Assembly: GCA_041685355.1 (NCBI GenBank)
Contig: JAWLFY010000011.1
Location: 1 to 63,555, forward strand
From: JAWLFY01 sp041685355
GTDB taxonomy: Bacteria; Planctomycetota; Planctomycetia; Pirellulales; Pirellulaceae
Length of the DNA stretch: 63,555 nucleotides
Direction: 5' to 3'
Below are positions 62,841 to 63,555 of the stretch, piece after piece. A program made the position numbers and the translations under genes. The notes under the pieces are model-generated. The model saw nothing but the letters and a program-made list of their open reading frames with translations. It had not been told where the DNA came from and made no database searches. Numbering within the stretch: position 1 is the first letter of the stretch; every line of letters begins with the position of its first letter.

Positions 62841-63555
62841 TCAGACGGCGGTCGAATCCGCGGTCTGGTCGATGGCACGGATCAATCGATCGGCGCGGAC
62901 CGGCTTGGTGAACCAGCGGTCGATCCCCCCCTCGACGCCCGACTCTTTCTGCTCCAGTCCGCTGACCCCGAAGACCCTCAAACGGTCGAAAACGCGATCC
63001 TCGCGAATCAAGCGGATCGCTTCGGCGCCCCCCATCTCCGGCATGTTCATGTCCATCAACACGACGTCGGGGTGGGGGTTCTCCCGGAGCCATGTGATCG
63101 CCTCGCGGCCGTTCTCGACGATCTCGATCCGGTAACCGTGGAGCTCGAGAATCTGAGCCATCAATTCCGCCTCGTTGCGGCTGTCGTCGACGATCAACGC
63201 CTTGCGGGGGACCGTCTCTTCGGACCAAGCCGAGGGGGAGTCGTTCGCCTCGTTCCCGGCGGATCCGCCCGCCGCCGGCGTCAGGTCCCGGTTGATCGCT
63301 TCGAGACTTTCCAGGATTTCGCTGACCGTCTGATCCGCCCCGCGTACCGACGCCTGCTCCAACTGCATCTGCAGGACCTGCAGCCCAAGCATCGCCCTGT
63401 TGAGCCGGTTCCGCAACGCGTGACGTTTCTCGCGATCGCAATCACCGTCAGTCGAGCCCGGCGTCGACAACGCACCCGGGGGCGAGCTACCCTCCGATCG
63501 AACCGCCAAATCGTGAGACGCGGCTTCTCGGGCCGGGGCTTCTCGGGATGCGGCT
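62841..63555 (-). CDS. Response regulator with N-terminal histidine-kinase-like helix (5' end beyond window)
   Basis: The C-terminal 120 residues form a receiver domain: 'KALIVDDSRNEAELMAQILE', phosphoacceptor Asp in 'VVLMDMNMPEMGGAEAIR', Ser of 'VFGVSGLE' and Lys of 'RWFTKPVRAD'. Before it is a helical segment 'REKRHALRNRLNRAMLGLQV' that resembles the H-box of dimerisation/phosphotransfer domains, with His followed by a Leu-rich second helix. No output domain or ATPase domain is present. The frame is open to the window edge with only a TTG (63509) as a possible in-window start, so the gene probably continues beyond it. Confidence 0.85.
   Translation of the reverse strand, partial: AASREAPAREAASHDLAVRSEGSSPPGALSTPGSTDGDCDREKRHALRNRLNRAMLGLQVLQMQLEQASVRGADQTVSEILESLEAINRDLTPAAGGSAGNEANDSPSAWSEETVPRKALIVDDSRNEAELMAQILELHGYRIEIVENGREAITWLRENPHPDVVLMDMNMPEMGGAEAIRLIREDRVFDRLRVFGVSGLEQKESGVEGGIDRWFTKPVRADRLIRAIDQTADSTAV

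Overview
The window looks like chromosomal DNA of a planctomycete, most likely of the Pirellulaceae/Rhodopirellula kind. The evidence is direct: a giant secreted protein with the planctomycete N-terminal 'LEARRLLA' motif followed by a dockerin-like repeat, a cluster of DUF1592, DUF1552 and DUF1501/PSCyt1 proteins, a twin-arginine Gfo/Idh/MocA oxidoreductase, and Gly/Asp-rich secreted proteins. GC is high, and the genes form short, tightly overlapping operons on both strands.

Layout. 1-610: end of an unidentified gene and a coiled-coil XRE regulator. 891-3212 (minus): SOUL haem-binding protein, DCC-type thiol oxidoreductase and a membrane protein with an M48-like fold that lacks the metal-binding motif. 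3523-17244 (plus): a 4573-residue dockerin/FG-GAP/Ig-like/RHS protein. 17431-22557 (minus): a complete mpsCAB (dabBA plus DUF2294) bicarbonate-uptake or membrane-potential system, with two intrinsic terminators between mpsC and dabB. 22805-26286: an oxidoreductase, a hypothetical protein and a Gly/Asp-rich secreted protein. 26759-29380 (plus): acyl-activating enzyme plus aldehyde dehydrogenase, a possible acid-to-aldehyde reductase pair. 29388-32471 (minus): a YrdC-LMW phosphatase fusion, rpiB and holB. 32704-34641: WYL-like small protein, upp and a DUF442 phosphatase-like protein. 34704-39779 (minus): DUF1592 cytochrome, DUF1552 protein and a chimeric PSCyt1-DUF1501 gene. 40272-43827: esterase, UDP-xylose synthase-like protein, panC and DUF151 nuclease. 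43887-47202 (minus): glgB and a catalytically dead RNase H-like protein. 47504-51158 (plus): CPBP protease, secreted hypothetical protein, TadG/TadE pair and tRNA-Met. 51405-63555: TAT-exported propeller-like protein, small membrane protein, class V aminotransferase, coaD, PAP2 phosphatase, prs, GlmU-N-like nucleotidyltransferase, lipid A-type acyltransferase, DUF481 barrel protein, Wzz-like protein and a response regulator running off the edge.

What stands out. The 100-N gap at 32198-32297 is flanked by two identical 99-bp sequences. Removing 199 bases restores one reading frame, so the gap is an assembly artefact. The gene at 34704-35984 joins the front of a PSCyt1 cytochrome to the back of a DUF1501 protein in frame. 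Several proteins keep a recognisable fold but have lost catalytic residues: M48, RNase H, YrdC and, in part, PAP2. Short GC-rich minisatellites of 13-18 bp recur in spacers and inside one gene.

No CRISPR array, insertion sequence, prophage or clear defence island was seen. The best candidates for unusual biology are the giant RHS protein with its unplaced C-terminal domain, the attenuator-like leader of dabBA, and the chimeric cytochrome-DUF1501 gene. None can be called a new system from sequence alone.
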